From: Deltaproteobacteria bacterium
GTDB taxonomy: Bacteria > SAR324 > NAC60-12
DNA: 20,480 bases
Direction of reading: 5' to 3'
NCBI GenBank assembly: GCA_002716165.1
Contig: PAZT01000015.1
Span: 9,066 to 29,545 of the forward strand
The translations under genes and the position numbers were made by a program. How positions within the stretch are numbered: position 1 is the stretch's first letter; each line of letters starts with the position of its first letter. Under the pieces are notes generated by a model. That model saw only the letters and a list, made by a program, of their open reading frames with translations. It was not told the DNA's origin and searched no databases. Shown in pieces: positions 7,351-14,943 of this stretch.

Positions 7351-8106
7351 ATTATGCTGATTCATTTCCCAAAGTTTAAAATACCTAACAAAATAATTCA
7401 GAGCATCAAATAGAGAGCAGAATAATCCTGGCAATCCATCCCTGAACCCTCCCTTAAAAATATAGCGTCTAATAAAACGAGTAAGCGGTTTAAATAATGT
7501 ATAAATTAAGGTATTTAGAATATTAATTTCAAGTCCTGCATCTTTTAAATATAGAGCTTCTATACCTGTATAAAAATTGAACTTTCTTAAAAATTGGCTG
7601 ATATCCTGATAAGGGAAATGCAAGATATCATTTTTCAATTTCCCGATGTCTCCTTCAACCACTAATTTTTCATGTACATGTAGGTTTGGAAAACTTGCTT
7701 TGCCTTTTCGGAAAAGACGCAATTGCGTATCAGGATATTGACTCCCATAACGCAACCACCGCCCAAAATAATGATTACGACGGTTCATACTAAATGCAGA
7801 AAATTTAGTATCCTTCAATACATCTTTTATCTCTTCAACGAGATTTGCCGGAAGACGCTCATCAGGGTCTATGTAAAAGAGCCAATCTCCGGTAGCCTTT
7901 TCAATAGAGTAGCTTTTGTTGATATTTAAGTTATGATTATTTGGGCGAGAAAAAACTTTACATCCATTATCTTTTGCGACTTCCAAAGATTGGTCATGAC
8001 TTTCACAATCTACATACACAATTTCTGAAGCCCATTTAAGTTCTGGAAGTAATAACCGCAAATGATCTACCTCATTGTGTCCAATTATAGTTACGCTGAT
8101 TTTCAT
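7324..8106 (-). CDS. Family 2 glycosyltransferase (WaaE/KdtX-like)
   Basis: A 260-residue GT-A glycosyltransferase of family GT2. The N-terminus ISVTIIGHNEVDHL (3-16), the nucleotide-sugar aspartate region YVDCESHDQS (31-40), and the DxD-like ATGDWLFYIDPDERL (71-85, with D80 and D82) are characteristic. The pattern of a tryptophan before DxDE and a conserved RLFRKG (127-133) is typical of the WaaE/KdtX-like group, which adds sugars to lipopolysaccharide core, and of related surface-glycan enzymes. Donor and acceptor are unknown. The C-terminal part carries Arg/Lys-rich amphipathic stretches that may touch the inner membrane. It stands alone, convergent with the amidotransferase and divergent from the phosphoribosyltransferase-like gene. 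The start has no Shine-Dalgarno. Confidence 0.88.
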   Translation of the reverse strand: MKISVTIIGHNEVDHLRLLLPELKWASEIVYVDCESHDQSLEVAKDNGCKVFSRPNNHNLNINKSYSIEKATGDWLFYIDPDERLPANLVEEIKDVLKDTKFSAFSMNRRNHYFGRWLRYGSQYPDTQLRLFRKGKASFPNLHVHEKLVVEGDIGKLKNDILHFPYQDISQFLRKFNFYTGIEALYLKDAGLEINILNTLIYTLFKPLTRFIRRYIFKGGFRDGLPGLFCSLFDALNYFVRYFKLWEMNQHNKGKKEEEL

Positions 8107-8202
8107 TGAATTTCTGATAGGAAATTAATATTTTTTCCCAAAAATTATTTTTTCTATTATTTCATATTTGTAAAGTTTTCAATCTAAAACATGTCTAATC
8201 TG

Positions 8203-8231
8203 TTGTCAATGTTGTATAAAATACTTATGAT
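8203..8231 (+). promoter_or_regulatory. Sigma-70-type promoter candidate, distal
   Basis: TTGTCA (8203-8208), a 17-base spacer and TATGAT (8226-8231) match the consensus at five of six bases in each box. Transcription from here would give a leader of roughly 150 bases before the phosphoribosyltransferase-like gene, passing through the inverted repeat at 8308-8326. Confidence 0.4.
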
Positions 8232-8307
8232 TCATAATAACTTCTCCTTAAAATAATTTTTAGATAAATTGAACTAATTCATAAATTATATTTAAAACTC
8301 CAAGATC

Positions 8308-8337
8308 TTGACACTAAAGATGTCAATAACATATGTT
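8308..8337 (+). promoter_or_regulatory. Inverted repeat overlapping a second candidate promoter
   Basis: TTGACA (8308-8313), seven bases, then TGTCAA (8321-8326) is a perfect 6-base inverted repeat. Its left arm is also a consensus -35 hexamer, with TATGTT (8332-8337) 18 bases downstream as a fair -10. A repressor bound to the repeat would block the promoter. The start codon is at 8391. Nicotinate-salvage genes are often under NAD-responsive repressors (NrtR, NiaR), but I cannot assign this site to any of them. Confidence 0.35.
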
Positions 8338-8390
8338 TTCATAAAGCTATTTTTAAAATATTTAGAGCAAAAAACTAATATTAATTTGAT

Positions 8391-9737
8391 ATGACCATTT
8401 TTAACCATACTCGACTGACTAATGACGTATTTAAAATTGACATCAAACGCATGCGCAATGGTTGGTACTCTGACAAATACTTTGAGAATATTGGCGTAAT
8501 GCTTAGTACTTTGGCTGAACAGAAATATTTTTTCAAAGGAAAAGCACTACGATTAGGAGATATTGATCTGTCCAAAACAAAAACTGGAAATATTGAAGTT
8601 GAAATGCAATGGTTTACACGCCGCAAAGGGAAAGTTGTGGTTGCAGGGGTGGATAAGGCGTTAACTGTTCTTCGTCACTGCTGTGGATATTTTAACGGAA
8701 ATGGTAAATTTGTAAATACTTGGAAACATATGGAAGTAGAAGCCGTTCATGATGGAGCAACAGTAAATTACACAGGTGATCCGATGCAAGTTCAACCTGT
8801 CCTCAGAGTAAAAGGGAGATACAGAGATTTTGCTCTGCTTGAAACACCTACTCTGGGACTGCTTACAAGGTCAAGTCGTGTTGCAACCAATGTTTATGAA
8901 ACTTTAATGGCAGCAAGTGGGAAACCGGTGTTATTTTTTCCTGCCAGATTTGACTTGCATGAAGTGCAAGCATCAGATGGATATGCTTACAATGTAGCAG
9001 TTCAGAGATTCAACTACGACTATAAAAGGAGAGTAGGACCCTTTATCTCAACAGATGCTCAAGGTGACTGGTGGGGAGGAGCCGGCGGTGGAACAGTTGC
9101 TCACGCATCCATTGCCTGTTTTTTTGGAGATACTGCTGAGACTTTGATGGCTTTTGCGGCTACATGTGAACCAGATATACCTAGAATAGCACTTGTTGAT
9201 TTTAACAATGATTCGGTAAAAGATTCATTGTTAGTGATGAAGCGTATGTTTGAACGTTATCGTGAATTGATAGATTCAGGAAATGAATTGGAAGCAAAGC
9301 GTTACAAGCTTTATGCAATTCGACTAGATACAAGCTCTTCAATTCGTGATGTATCTGTACCACCACTCGGGACACCAGAACTTGACATGGGAGTCAATCC
9401 AAGATTAGTATTTATCGTAAGGGAAGCAATTGACTCCGCATGGTCTAACTGGAAATTGCCACAAAAATGGAAAAATCGTGCTCGTGAATGGTGTGAGAAT
9501 ATCAAGATAGTAGCTTCGGGAGGATTTAATACCTCAAAAATCCTTCGTTTTGAGAAACTTGATGTTCCAGTAGATATTTTTGCAGTTGGATCTTCACTTT
9601 TTGCCAATGATGGACCGAGGGTTACAGATTTCACATCAGACATTACACAAGTTAAAATCAATGGAGAATGGAAATCAATGTCAAAGGTTGGAAGAAATAG
9701 AGGTCAAAATTCAGAATTGGAGCTTGTTACAGAATGA
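8391..9737 (+). CDS. Nicotinate phosphoribosyltransferase family protein
   Basis: A 448-residue member of the nicotinate/nicotinamide phosphoribosyltransferase fold. The reference reaction joins nicotinate and PRPP to nicotinate mononucleotide in NAD salvage. Family landmarks are NGWYSDKYF (23-31) for base binding, GTVAH (234-238) with His238 at the place of the autophosphorylated histidine, YAIRLDTS (308-315), IVASGGFN (373-380) and FAVGSSL (397-403), the last two forming the phosphate-binding loops of the barrel. Glycine-rich GDWWGGAGGG (225-234) before the histidine is unusual to my eye. The sequence is divergent from E. coli PncB, so the exact base is uncertain and I give no symbol. It is monocistronic with its own promoters. 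No Shine-Dalgarno precedes the ATG. Confidence 0.82.
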   Translation: MTIFNHTRLTNDVFKIDIKRMRNGWYSDKYFENIGVMLSTLAEQKYFFKGKALRLGDIDLSKTKTGNIEVEMQWFTRRKGKVVVAGVDKALTVLRHCCGYFNGNGKFVNTWKHMEVEAVHDGATVNYTGDPMQVQPVLRVKGRYRDFALLETPTLGLLTRSSRVATNVYETLMAASGKPVLFFPARFDLHEVQASDGYAYNVAVQRFNYDYKRRVGPFISTDAQGDWWGGAGGGTVAHASIACFFGDTAETLMAFAATCEPDIPRIALVDFNNDSVKDSLLVMKRMFERYRELIDSGNELEAKRYKLYAIRLDTSSSIRDVSVPPLGTPELDMGVNPRLVFIVREAIDSAWSNWKLPQKWKNRAREWCENIKIVASGGFNTSKILRFEKLDVPVDIFAVGSSLFANDGPRVTDFTSDITQVKINGEWKSMSKVGRNRGQNSELELVTE

Positions 9738-9847
9738 CAATCCTAAATTATTTATGAATATCCAAATTTAAAATATTTTTAATTCTGTATTTGTCTCACT
9801 TTGGCGATTTTTAACTTTTTTTCATGATGCGCTACTTTAAATTAATT

Positions 9848-9880
9848 TTTTTGATTTTTCAAAAATATATTTTTATTCTT
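9848..9880 (+). terminator. Weak AT-only hairpin with T-rich tail
   Basis: TTTTTGA (9848-9854) pairs with TCAAAAA (9859-9865) around a TTTT loop, followed by TATATTTTTATTCTT. It could end the phosphoribosyltransferase transcript, but the stem has a single G-C pair and lies 110 bases after the stop. The rest of the convergent gap (9738-9980) is AT-rich. It has only one other small inverted repeat, CTTACT-CA-AGTAAG at 9942-9955, with no T run. Confidence 0.25.
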
Positions 9881-9980
9881 TAGGGATAATTCAAGAATAC
9901 TTTGATAATATTCTCAAAAATTTGTTAACCCATCAAGATTACTTACTCAAGTAAGAAAACTTTAAAGATTAATTTAATAA

Positions 9981-10955
9981 TTAAAATAAGAATTTAGAAC
10001 TTAATTCCCAGCTATCGACTAAAGGTGCATTTTGGCCTGCAAAGGGTTTGGAATAGCCTAAACGAACCTGCCAAGGATACGTTAATGGTTTTTGCTCAAG
10101 TTCACTTAAATTCCCATACCCAAATTCAAAATTTATCTTTTTTAGAAATGAATTATTTGATTTACCCGTTGGAAGTTTACTTTCAGACTGCTGAAAATAA
10201 TGCATCTCTGAGCCTGCAAATATGTTTTGTCTCTCAATACTCCAACTATAAAAAATTTCAGCAATATGTCCTGCTGAGTAATAAACCTTTTCTCCCTTAA
10301 GATTCTCACGCTCAGTTATCAACTCATTTTTACCCTCTATCCTAAAACTATTCCTTAAACCGTGCACCAGTGGATACCATGTAATATGTAAAAATAAACC
10401 TAACGAGCCGTGTCCTTCACCGATAGAATTAGAATGAATTCCTCTTCTTATACCCTTATTTCCTGTAGGTACTCGACTTGTAAAACCACCTATATTATGA
10501 AAGGTCGTACTATAGCTTAAGTCTTTCCCAAATTGAATACTAATATCACCAAGCCCATTAAGTTCTTCTGAAGCAATATTAGAGATTATTTTCTGCTGTT
10601 CAACTGTACCTGAATCATATTCCAAGGAGGAAGTTTGTATTTTTTGCAAAAGAGGAATCATAACTTTCACCACCCAATCCTCTGTAAGACCATATGCCAA
10701 TTTTATCTCCAACTGTTTTACCTCTCGCTTTAATTCACCATCAACTACACCATACCAGCCACTATCCCAAAGCAAAAGATTTTGCAAAGGAGCCTCTTTA
10801 CCATAGCCATTGAAAGCTCTGCTATATGAAGGAATAATTTTTAAACTAATTTCTGTCTGCCATACAGATTTTGGGATTCGATCTTCAAGCTGAATGGCAG
10901 GTAATTTTGATGGAAGAAGGAGCAATAGAAATAAAAAGGTTTGGAAGTGTTTCAT
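9981..10955 (-). CDS. Exported, probable outer-membrane barrel-type protein (DUF3187-like)
   Basis: A 324-residue protein if started at the ATG at 10955. This start is preferred over an ATG at 10997 because it gives a clean signal peptide, MKHFQTFLFLLLLLPSKLPA. It also has AAGGA eight bases upstream, one of the few good Shine-Dalgarno sites in the window. The longer frame would overlap maf by 28 bases. The mature chain has many short alternating polar/hydrophobic segments, TSRVPTGN and GEGHGSLG motifs, and ends in SSKFLF. A terminal aromatic after alternating residues is the usual signal for BAM-mediated outer-membrane insertion. The pattern reminds me of DUF3187, a family without known function; that match is from memory and tentative. 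It is the last gene of the elongasome operon, 14 bases after maf. Confidence 0.72.
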   Translation of the reverse strand: MKHFQTFLFLLLLLPSKLPAIQLEDRIPKSVWQTEISLKIIPSYSRAFNGYGKEAPLQNLLLWDSGWYGVVDGELKREVKQLEIKLAYGLTEDWVVKVMIPLLQKIQTSSLEYDSGTVEQQKIISNIASEELNGLGDISIQFGKDLSYSTTFHNIGGFTSRVPTGNKGIRRGIHSNSIGEGHGSLGLFLHITWYPLVHGLRNSFRIEGKNELITERENLKGEKVYYSAGHIAEIFYSWSIERQNIFAGSEMHYFQQSESKLPTGKSNNSFLKKINFEFGYGNLSELEQKPLTYPWQVRLGYSKPFAGQNAPLVDSWELSSKFLF

Positions 10956-10969
10956 AAAATAATTCCTTC

Positions 10970-11587
10970 TTAGGTTTTTTTTGAATACGAAATCCAACCA
11001 TTATCAGACATGTGAGAAATGATGTTTTCTATGGGGAATCCGACTACGTTATTGTAGGAACCTACAATTGATTCTACCAAAATTAATCCCTGTCCTTGGA
11101 TTGAATAAGCTCCGGATTTACCCATGGGCTCACCAGTGCTAACATACCATTCCAACAAATCAAGCGGGATTTTTTGAAATTTTACCCTTGTACAAACAAC
11201 ATCTGTGATTTCATTTCCAGAAGCAGAATCTAAAATAGAATAACCAGATAAAACTGAGTGCAAGTTCCCATTTAGTTGTCTGAGCATAGACTTGGCATGA
11301 TTAGCCGTTTTCGGTTTTCCTAAGATTTGCCCATTGAAAAAAACTATTGTGTCTCCTGCCAATACAATTACATCTTTAGCAAGGTTTAAACATGACTGTT
11401 GTACCTTCCGCGCCTTTTCAATGGCCATACGTTTTACAAAGCTTTCTGCCTGCTCTTTTTTTTTTCTAATTTCATCAATTTGAGGAGAATAACAATCAAA
11501 TGCCAGATTAAATTTTTGTAATAACTCCTTTCGACGAGGAGAAGAAGAAGCCAAACACAAAGGTCTATGCTGTAAAATATAAGACAC
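10970..11587 (-). CDS. maf: Maf-family nucleoside triphosphate pyrophosphatase
   Basis: A 205-residue house-cleaning pyrophosphatase that hydrolyses non-canonical or excess nucleotides to the monophosphate. The Maf motifs are all present: LASSSPRRKELL (12-23), AGDTIV (77-82) with the catalytic Asp79, GKP (90-92), KSGAYSIQGQG (157-167) and VGSYNNVVGFP (175-185). The KSGAYSIQG form suits the dTTP/UTP-type (YhdE) subgroup rather than the m7GTP type; this is inference. The start is a GTG with no Shine-Dalgarno. A TTG nine codons later, just before CLASSSPRR, would also give a normal N-terminus, so the start is uncertain. It lies 77 bases after mrdA. Linkage of maf to mre genes is common in proteobacteria. 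Confidence 0.94.
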   Translation of the reverse strand: MSYILQHRPLCLASSSPRRKELLQKFNLAFDCYSPQIDEIRKKKEQAESFVKRMAIEKARKVQQSCLNLAKDVIVLAGDTIVFFNGQILGKPKTANHAKSMLRQLNGNLHSVLSGYSILDSASGNEITDVVCTRVKFQKIPLDLLEWYVSTGEPMGKSGAYSIQGQGLILVESIVGSYNNVVGFPIENIISHMSDNGWISYSKKT

Positions 11588-11664
11588 TAATAAAATTAAT
11601 TACTACAGATTTTTTTTTAGATATTAAGAAGTTTTTTTGATTAAGAGTTCCTTACACCAGATTA

Positions 11665-13554
11665 TCAGTTGAAAGCCATTTGAAGTTTTTCACTAAATTT
11701 GATTGTATTTGAAGAATCTAGTCCTGCTTGGTTTTCTTCCCCAGAAACAGGTTTATAAATGTTATCAATGTAATAACTTAGTATTTTGCGCACGACAGGA
11801 GCAGCAGCTTTTGAACCTCCGCCTCCATGTTCAACAAGGGCTAAAACTGAAATTTCTGGGTCTTCGACTGGTCCAAATGCTACAAACCATGCGTGGTTCT
11901 GTAATTCTCTTTTTTCTTTAGTCGCATTGTCTAATGTTTCAAGTGTCTTGTGACTGACAACTTGGGAGGTTGCTGTTTTTCCTGCAACAGTAAACTCCTC
12001 AAACTGGACTTTCCTAGCTGTTCCACCAATTTCGTTAACAACAGCAACCATTCCTTTGCGAATCAATTCTAAATAATCCTGCTTTAATTTGATTCTTTGT
12101 GGTTTTGGCCCTTCTTGTTTCAAAAACAGCTTAGGAGGTACCCATATCCCATCGTTAGCCAGAATATTAATCATGTTAAGTACTTGAAGCGGAGTAACAA
12201 TAATAAAACCCTGTCCAATTGACATCGTTGGGTTTTCGCCTTCGTACCAAGGTTCGTTGTATTCCCGTTTTTTCCATTTACTGCTGGGGATTATTCCCTC
12301 TTTTTCATTCAAAAGGCCTATTCCAGTAATTTTGCCCAAACCAAAAGTTCTAGCATCTTTATGCATTTGATCTACTCCTACCTCCATACCAACGTTATAG
12401 AAATATACATTACATGATCCCTTAATTGCGTTTAACAGATTCACTTTACCATGTCCACCTTCTTTCCAGCACTTGTATGGATCAGTTCGCCCTGTTACAT
12501 AGAATTCGCCATTACAAAAATATTCAGCTTCTGGAGATATTATGCTTTGCTCAAGTCCTGAATATGATGTAACAACTTTAAATATAGATCCCGGAGCATA
12601 CAGTCCCTGAATTGATTTATTCTCTAAAGGATTCTCAGGATTTTCCAGAAGAATATTCCAGTTTTCCTTATCTATCCCACCTGAAAACAGATTTGGGTCA
12701 AAGTCTGGATAACTCGCCAGACCCAGAATTTCTCCAGTTTTGGGATTCATTATTAACACCGCTCCACTCTGCCCACTCATTGCTTCATCGGCAACATTTT
12801 GAAGACGAACATCAAGATTCAAATAAATATTCTTTCCAGGAACAGAAGGTACTGGATCTCCTAATATTTTTAATTCCCTTCCCATATGATCTACCTCAGC
12901 CTGTCGACCACCATCCAATCCTATCATGTGATCATTTAAAAGAAGTTCAACTCCAGAGTGTCCCACAATTTGACTTGAACTTCTTTTTTCTTCAGGAAGT
13001 TCAGTCCATTCTTCCTGAACTATCCCTACATATCCGATAAGATGTGAGGCCAAGTTTTTATGTGGATAAAATCTTCGAGGACGTATTACAATTGAAACCC
13101 CTGGGAAATCATCCTGATAAGTTTCCAAAAACATTGCTTTTTCATAATTCAAATCATCCTCAATGATAATAGGCTTAAATTGAGCTAAACCTTTGCTAGC
13201 TTCAATTTTTTCGACTAGAAATGAATACGGAATTTGAAATGCTTGCGAAACATTACTTAAAGTTTTTTCCAGATCAGGAGTATCTTCACGGATAAGTTGT
13301 AATTGATATGCAGGACGATTTTCAGCCAATATCACCCCATTTCTGTCATAAATAATTCCACGTAATGCGGGTTCTGAAATTAAACGAATTCTATTACCTT
13401 GAGAAAATTCAGTATAAAGTTCCCCTTGAGAGATTTGAAGGTACCATAGTCGTGATGCCAACAAAGAAAATATCAAAATTACTACTCCACCCAGAATGAA
13501 AAGACGAATTCTAAATCGATCTAAATCTTCAAAATCAAGAGCTTCTAACTTCAT
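11665..13554 (-). CDS. mrdA: Penicillin-binding protein 2 (elongasome transpeptidase) with KTA in place of KTG
   Basis: PBP2 cross-links peptidoglycan of the lateral wall and is the partner of RodA. Residues 19-40 form the membrane anchor, about 60-230 the non-penicillin-binding pedestal, and 255-610 the transpeptidase. The active-site serine motif is SIFK (Ser323, Lys326) in YAPGSIFKVV, and the second motif is SCN (380-382). The third motif, normally KTG or KSG, reads K526-T527-A528 in VAGKTATSQV; the codon is a clear GCA. C347, C362, H368 and C381 keep the spacing of the zinc site reported for E. coli PBP2, where as I recall two ligands are Asp. At 629 residues the length is normal. The ATG overlaps the mreD stop (TAATG) and has AGGA seven bases upstream, which suggests coupled translation. 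Confidence 0.96.
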   Translation of the reverse strand: MKLEALDFEDLDRFRIRLFILGGVVILIFSLLASRLWYLQISQGELYTEFSQGNRIRLISEPALRGIIYDRNGVILAENRPAYQLQLIREDTPDLEKTLSNVSQAFQIPYSFLVEKIEASKGLAQFKPIIIEDDLNYEKAMFLETYQDDFPGVSIVIRPRRFYPHKNLASHLIGYVGIVQEEWTELPEEKRSSSQIVGHSGVELLLNDHMIGLDGGRQAEVDHMGRELKILGDPVPSVPGKNIYLNLDVRLQNVADEAMSGQSGAVLIMNPKTGEILGLASYPDFDPNLFSGGIDKENWNILLENPENPLENKSIQGLYAPGSIFKVVTSYSGLEQSIISPEAEYFCNGEFYVTGRTDPYKCWKEGGHGKVNLLNAIKGSCNVYFYNVGMEVGVDQMHKDARTFGLGKITGIGLLNEKEGIIPSSKWKKREYNEPWYEGENPTMSIGQGFIIVTPLQVLNMINILANDGIWVPPKLFLKQEGPKPQRIKLKQDYLELIRKGMVAVVNEIGGTARKVQFEEFTVAGKTATSQVVSHKTLETLDNATKEKRELQNHAWFVAFGPVEDPEISVLALVEHGGGGSKAAAPVVRKILSYYIDNIYKPVSGEENQAGLDSSNTIKFSEKLQMAFN

Positions 13555-14048
13555 TATATGTTCCTAAGAAACAATTTTTCACACCACATTATACCTAGAA
13601 GAATTAAAGGGGCTCCCAAACCATGCAAGACTGACAATGGTAAAACTGTGGATAATAATAAGGATGATCGGTCAATTTCTGTTCCGAGCATTCCCAAAAT
13701 AGAAATAGAAATCCAACCTTCAAAAACTGACATACTTAAAACAGCCAGACTAACTGTAAGAAAGGTGTTTGCATAAAATAATTTATTAAGCAGACTTGCA
13801 AATAACAAAGTAAGAAAAAAAGAAATTGCGTAAAGTCCCATTATCCCATGAGACAAAGCATCGCAGATCAGTCCTGCCAAAATACCCAAAAATGGGATCA
13901 AATGTTTTGAATGCCTGAATGTCAGAACCAACATAATTACTAGTATCCAGTTAATCTTAAAACTACCCAGCTGCACATAACTGTTTAGAACGATGTTCAA
14001 CCATGCACCAATTAACATTAATCCTATTACTAATAAATTTAATCGCAT
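13554..14048 (-). CDS. mreD: Rod shape-determining membrane protein MreD
   Basis: A 164-residue, very hydrophobic inner-membrane protein with about five helices, the usual size and character of MreD. The motif LAGLICDALSHGIMGLYAIS (57-76) matches the conserved G-x-x-x-D segment of the family. MreD links MreC and the PBP2-RodA synthase in the elongasome. Its ATG overlaps the mreC stop by one base (TGATG), and its own TAA overlaps the mrdA ATG by one base, so mreC, mreD and mrdA are very likely translated together. Sequence identity in this family is low; the assignment leans on position as well as on the motif. Confidence 0.93.
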   Translation of the reverse strand: MRLNLLVIGLMLIGAWLNIVLNSYVQLGSFKINWILVIMLVLTFRHSKHLIPFLGILAGLICDALSHGIMGLYAISFFLTLLFASLLNKLFYANTFLTVSLAVLSMSVFEGWISISILGMLGTEIDRSSLLLSTVLPLSVLHGLGAPLILLGIMWCEKLFLRNI

Positions 14049-14884
14049 CAGTCTGCTACTGCATCAGAATTTGATTTAGATGGAATTATAACAAATACCT
14101 CTTCAATGCTATTAAAATCTACAGCACTTTCTAATATTGCTGTTTTGAAGAGTTCATGTTGCTCATGTCTTATTTCACTTACCCAGCCTATCAGTATACC
14201 TTTAGGGTATAGTCCTCCTAGTCCACTTGAAATTACACGATCTCCAATTTTAATTTTTGCATGCTGATTAATTTGCCTCATTTCTAAACCTACTTGAGTT
14301 CCATAAATAAGACCTCTCACGCGATTACGTTGAATTAGAGCTGGAACTCTATTTCTGTGATCAATCATTAATTGTAATGAAGACTGAAATGGAGATACTG
14401 ATTGGATTCTTCCAACCAAACCCTCTTTTCTTATGACAATATAATTCCGCTTCACTTTTTGATTACTACCACGATTAATGAAACGAATATTGTGAGTATT
14501 ATCAGAAGATACACCAATAATTTCCGCATATATTTTTTCTAAAGGATTTTTTCTTGCAAAAAGCATTTGATCTCTTAATCGTCTAAACTGAACTGAGTTT
14601 TCAATATGTTCACTTAATTTTTCTTCCATATCTAGAAGTTGCTGTTTCAAACGATTATTTTCTTTTTTAACATCTATAAGCAGTAAATAGGAGTTCCAAA
14701 GATTTTTGATATTTGACACAGCAGATTGGACTGAAGCTTGAAAAGGATATGTTACAGTTTGAATTGCTATCTGAATTCTTGATGAACCTTGTTCATTGTG
14801 TGATTGGAATAAAATCACAAACAGACCCAAGATAGCGGCAAGAATAGATATTTGAAGCCTGTATGTACTTATGAATTTGAACAT
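14048..14884 (-). CDS. mreC: Rod shape-determining protein MreC
   Basis: A 278-residue bitopic inner-membrane protein that organises the elongasome in the periplasm and activates PBP2. A single membrane helix spans about residues 9-27. A coiled coil covers about 65-105. Two beta domains follow, with conserved segments AEIIGVSSDN (119-128), GLVGRI (154-159), IDHRNRVPALI (173-183), GLIYG (190-194) and GDRVISSGLGGLYPKGILIG (211-230). These match the family closely. mreB, which often precedes mreC, is not found here; the gene upstream is hom, 59 bases away. No Shine-Dalgarno is seen before the ATG. Confidence 0.96.
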   Translation of the reverse strand: MFKFISTYRLQISILAAILGLFVILFQSHNEQGSSRIQIAIQTVTYPFQASVQSAVSNIKNLWNSYLLLIDVKKENNRLKQQLLDMEEKLSEHIENSVQFRRLRDQMLFARKNPLEKIYAEIIGVSSDNTHNIRFINRGSNQKVKRNYIVIRKEGLVGRIQSVSPFQSSLQLMIDHRNRVPALIQRNRVRGLIYGTQVGLEMRQINQHAKIKIGDRVISSGLGGLYPKGILIGWVSEIRHEQHELFKTAILESAVDFNSIEEVFVIIPSKSNSDAVAD

Positions 14885-14943
14885 TTACGTATTGGAGGGA
14901 ATCAGATGTAAAAAGAAATTTAATCTTTTAACTTGTTAAATCT

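Noticed and set aside
10956..10997. Longer N-terminus for the exported protein starting at 10997
   Set aside because: It would place 14 charged residues before the signal peptide, overlap maf by 28 bases and ignore the good ribosome site for the ATG at 10955.
12612..13040. Long open frame antisense to mrdA (142 codons, plus strand)
   Set aside because: It lies wholly inside mrdA, whose protein has intact family motifs across the same bases. The antisense product is low in recognisable sequence, so it is a shadow.
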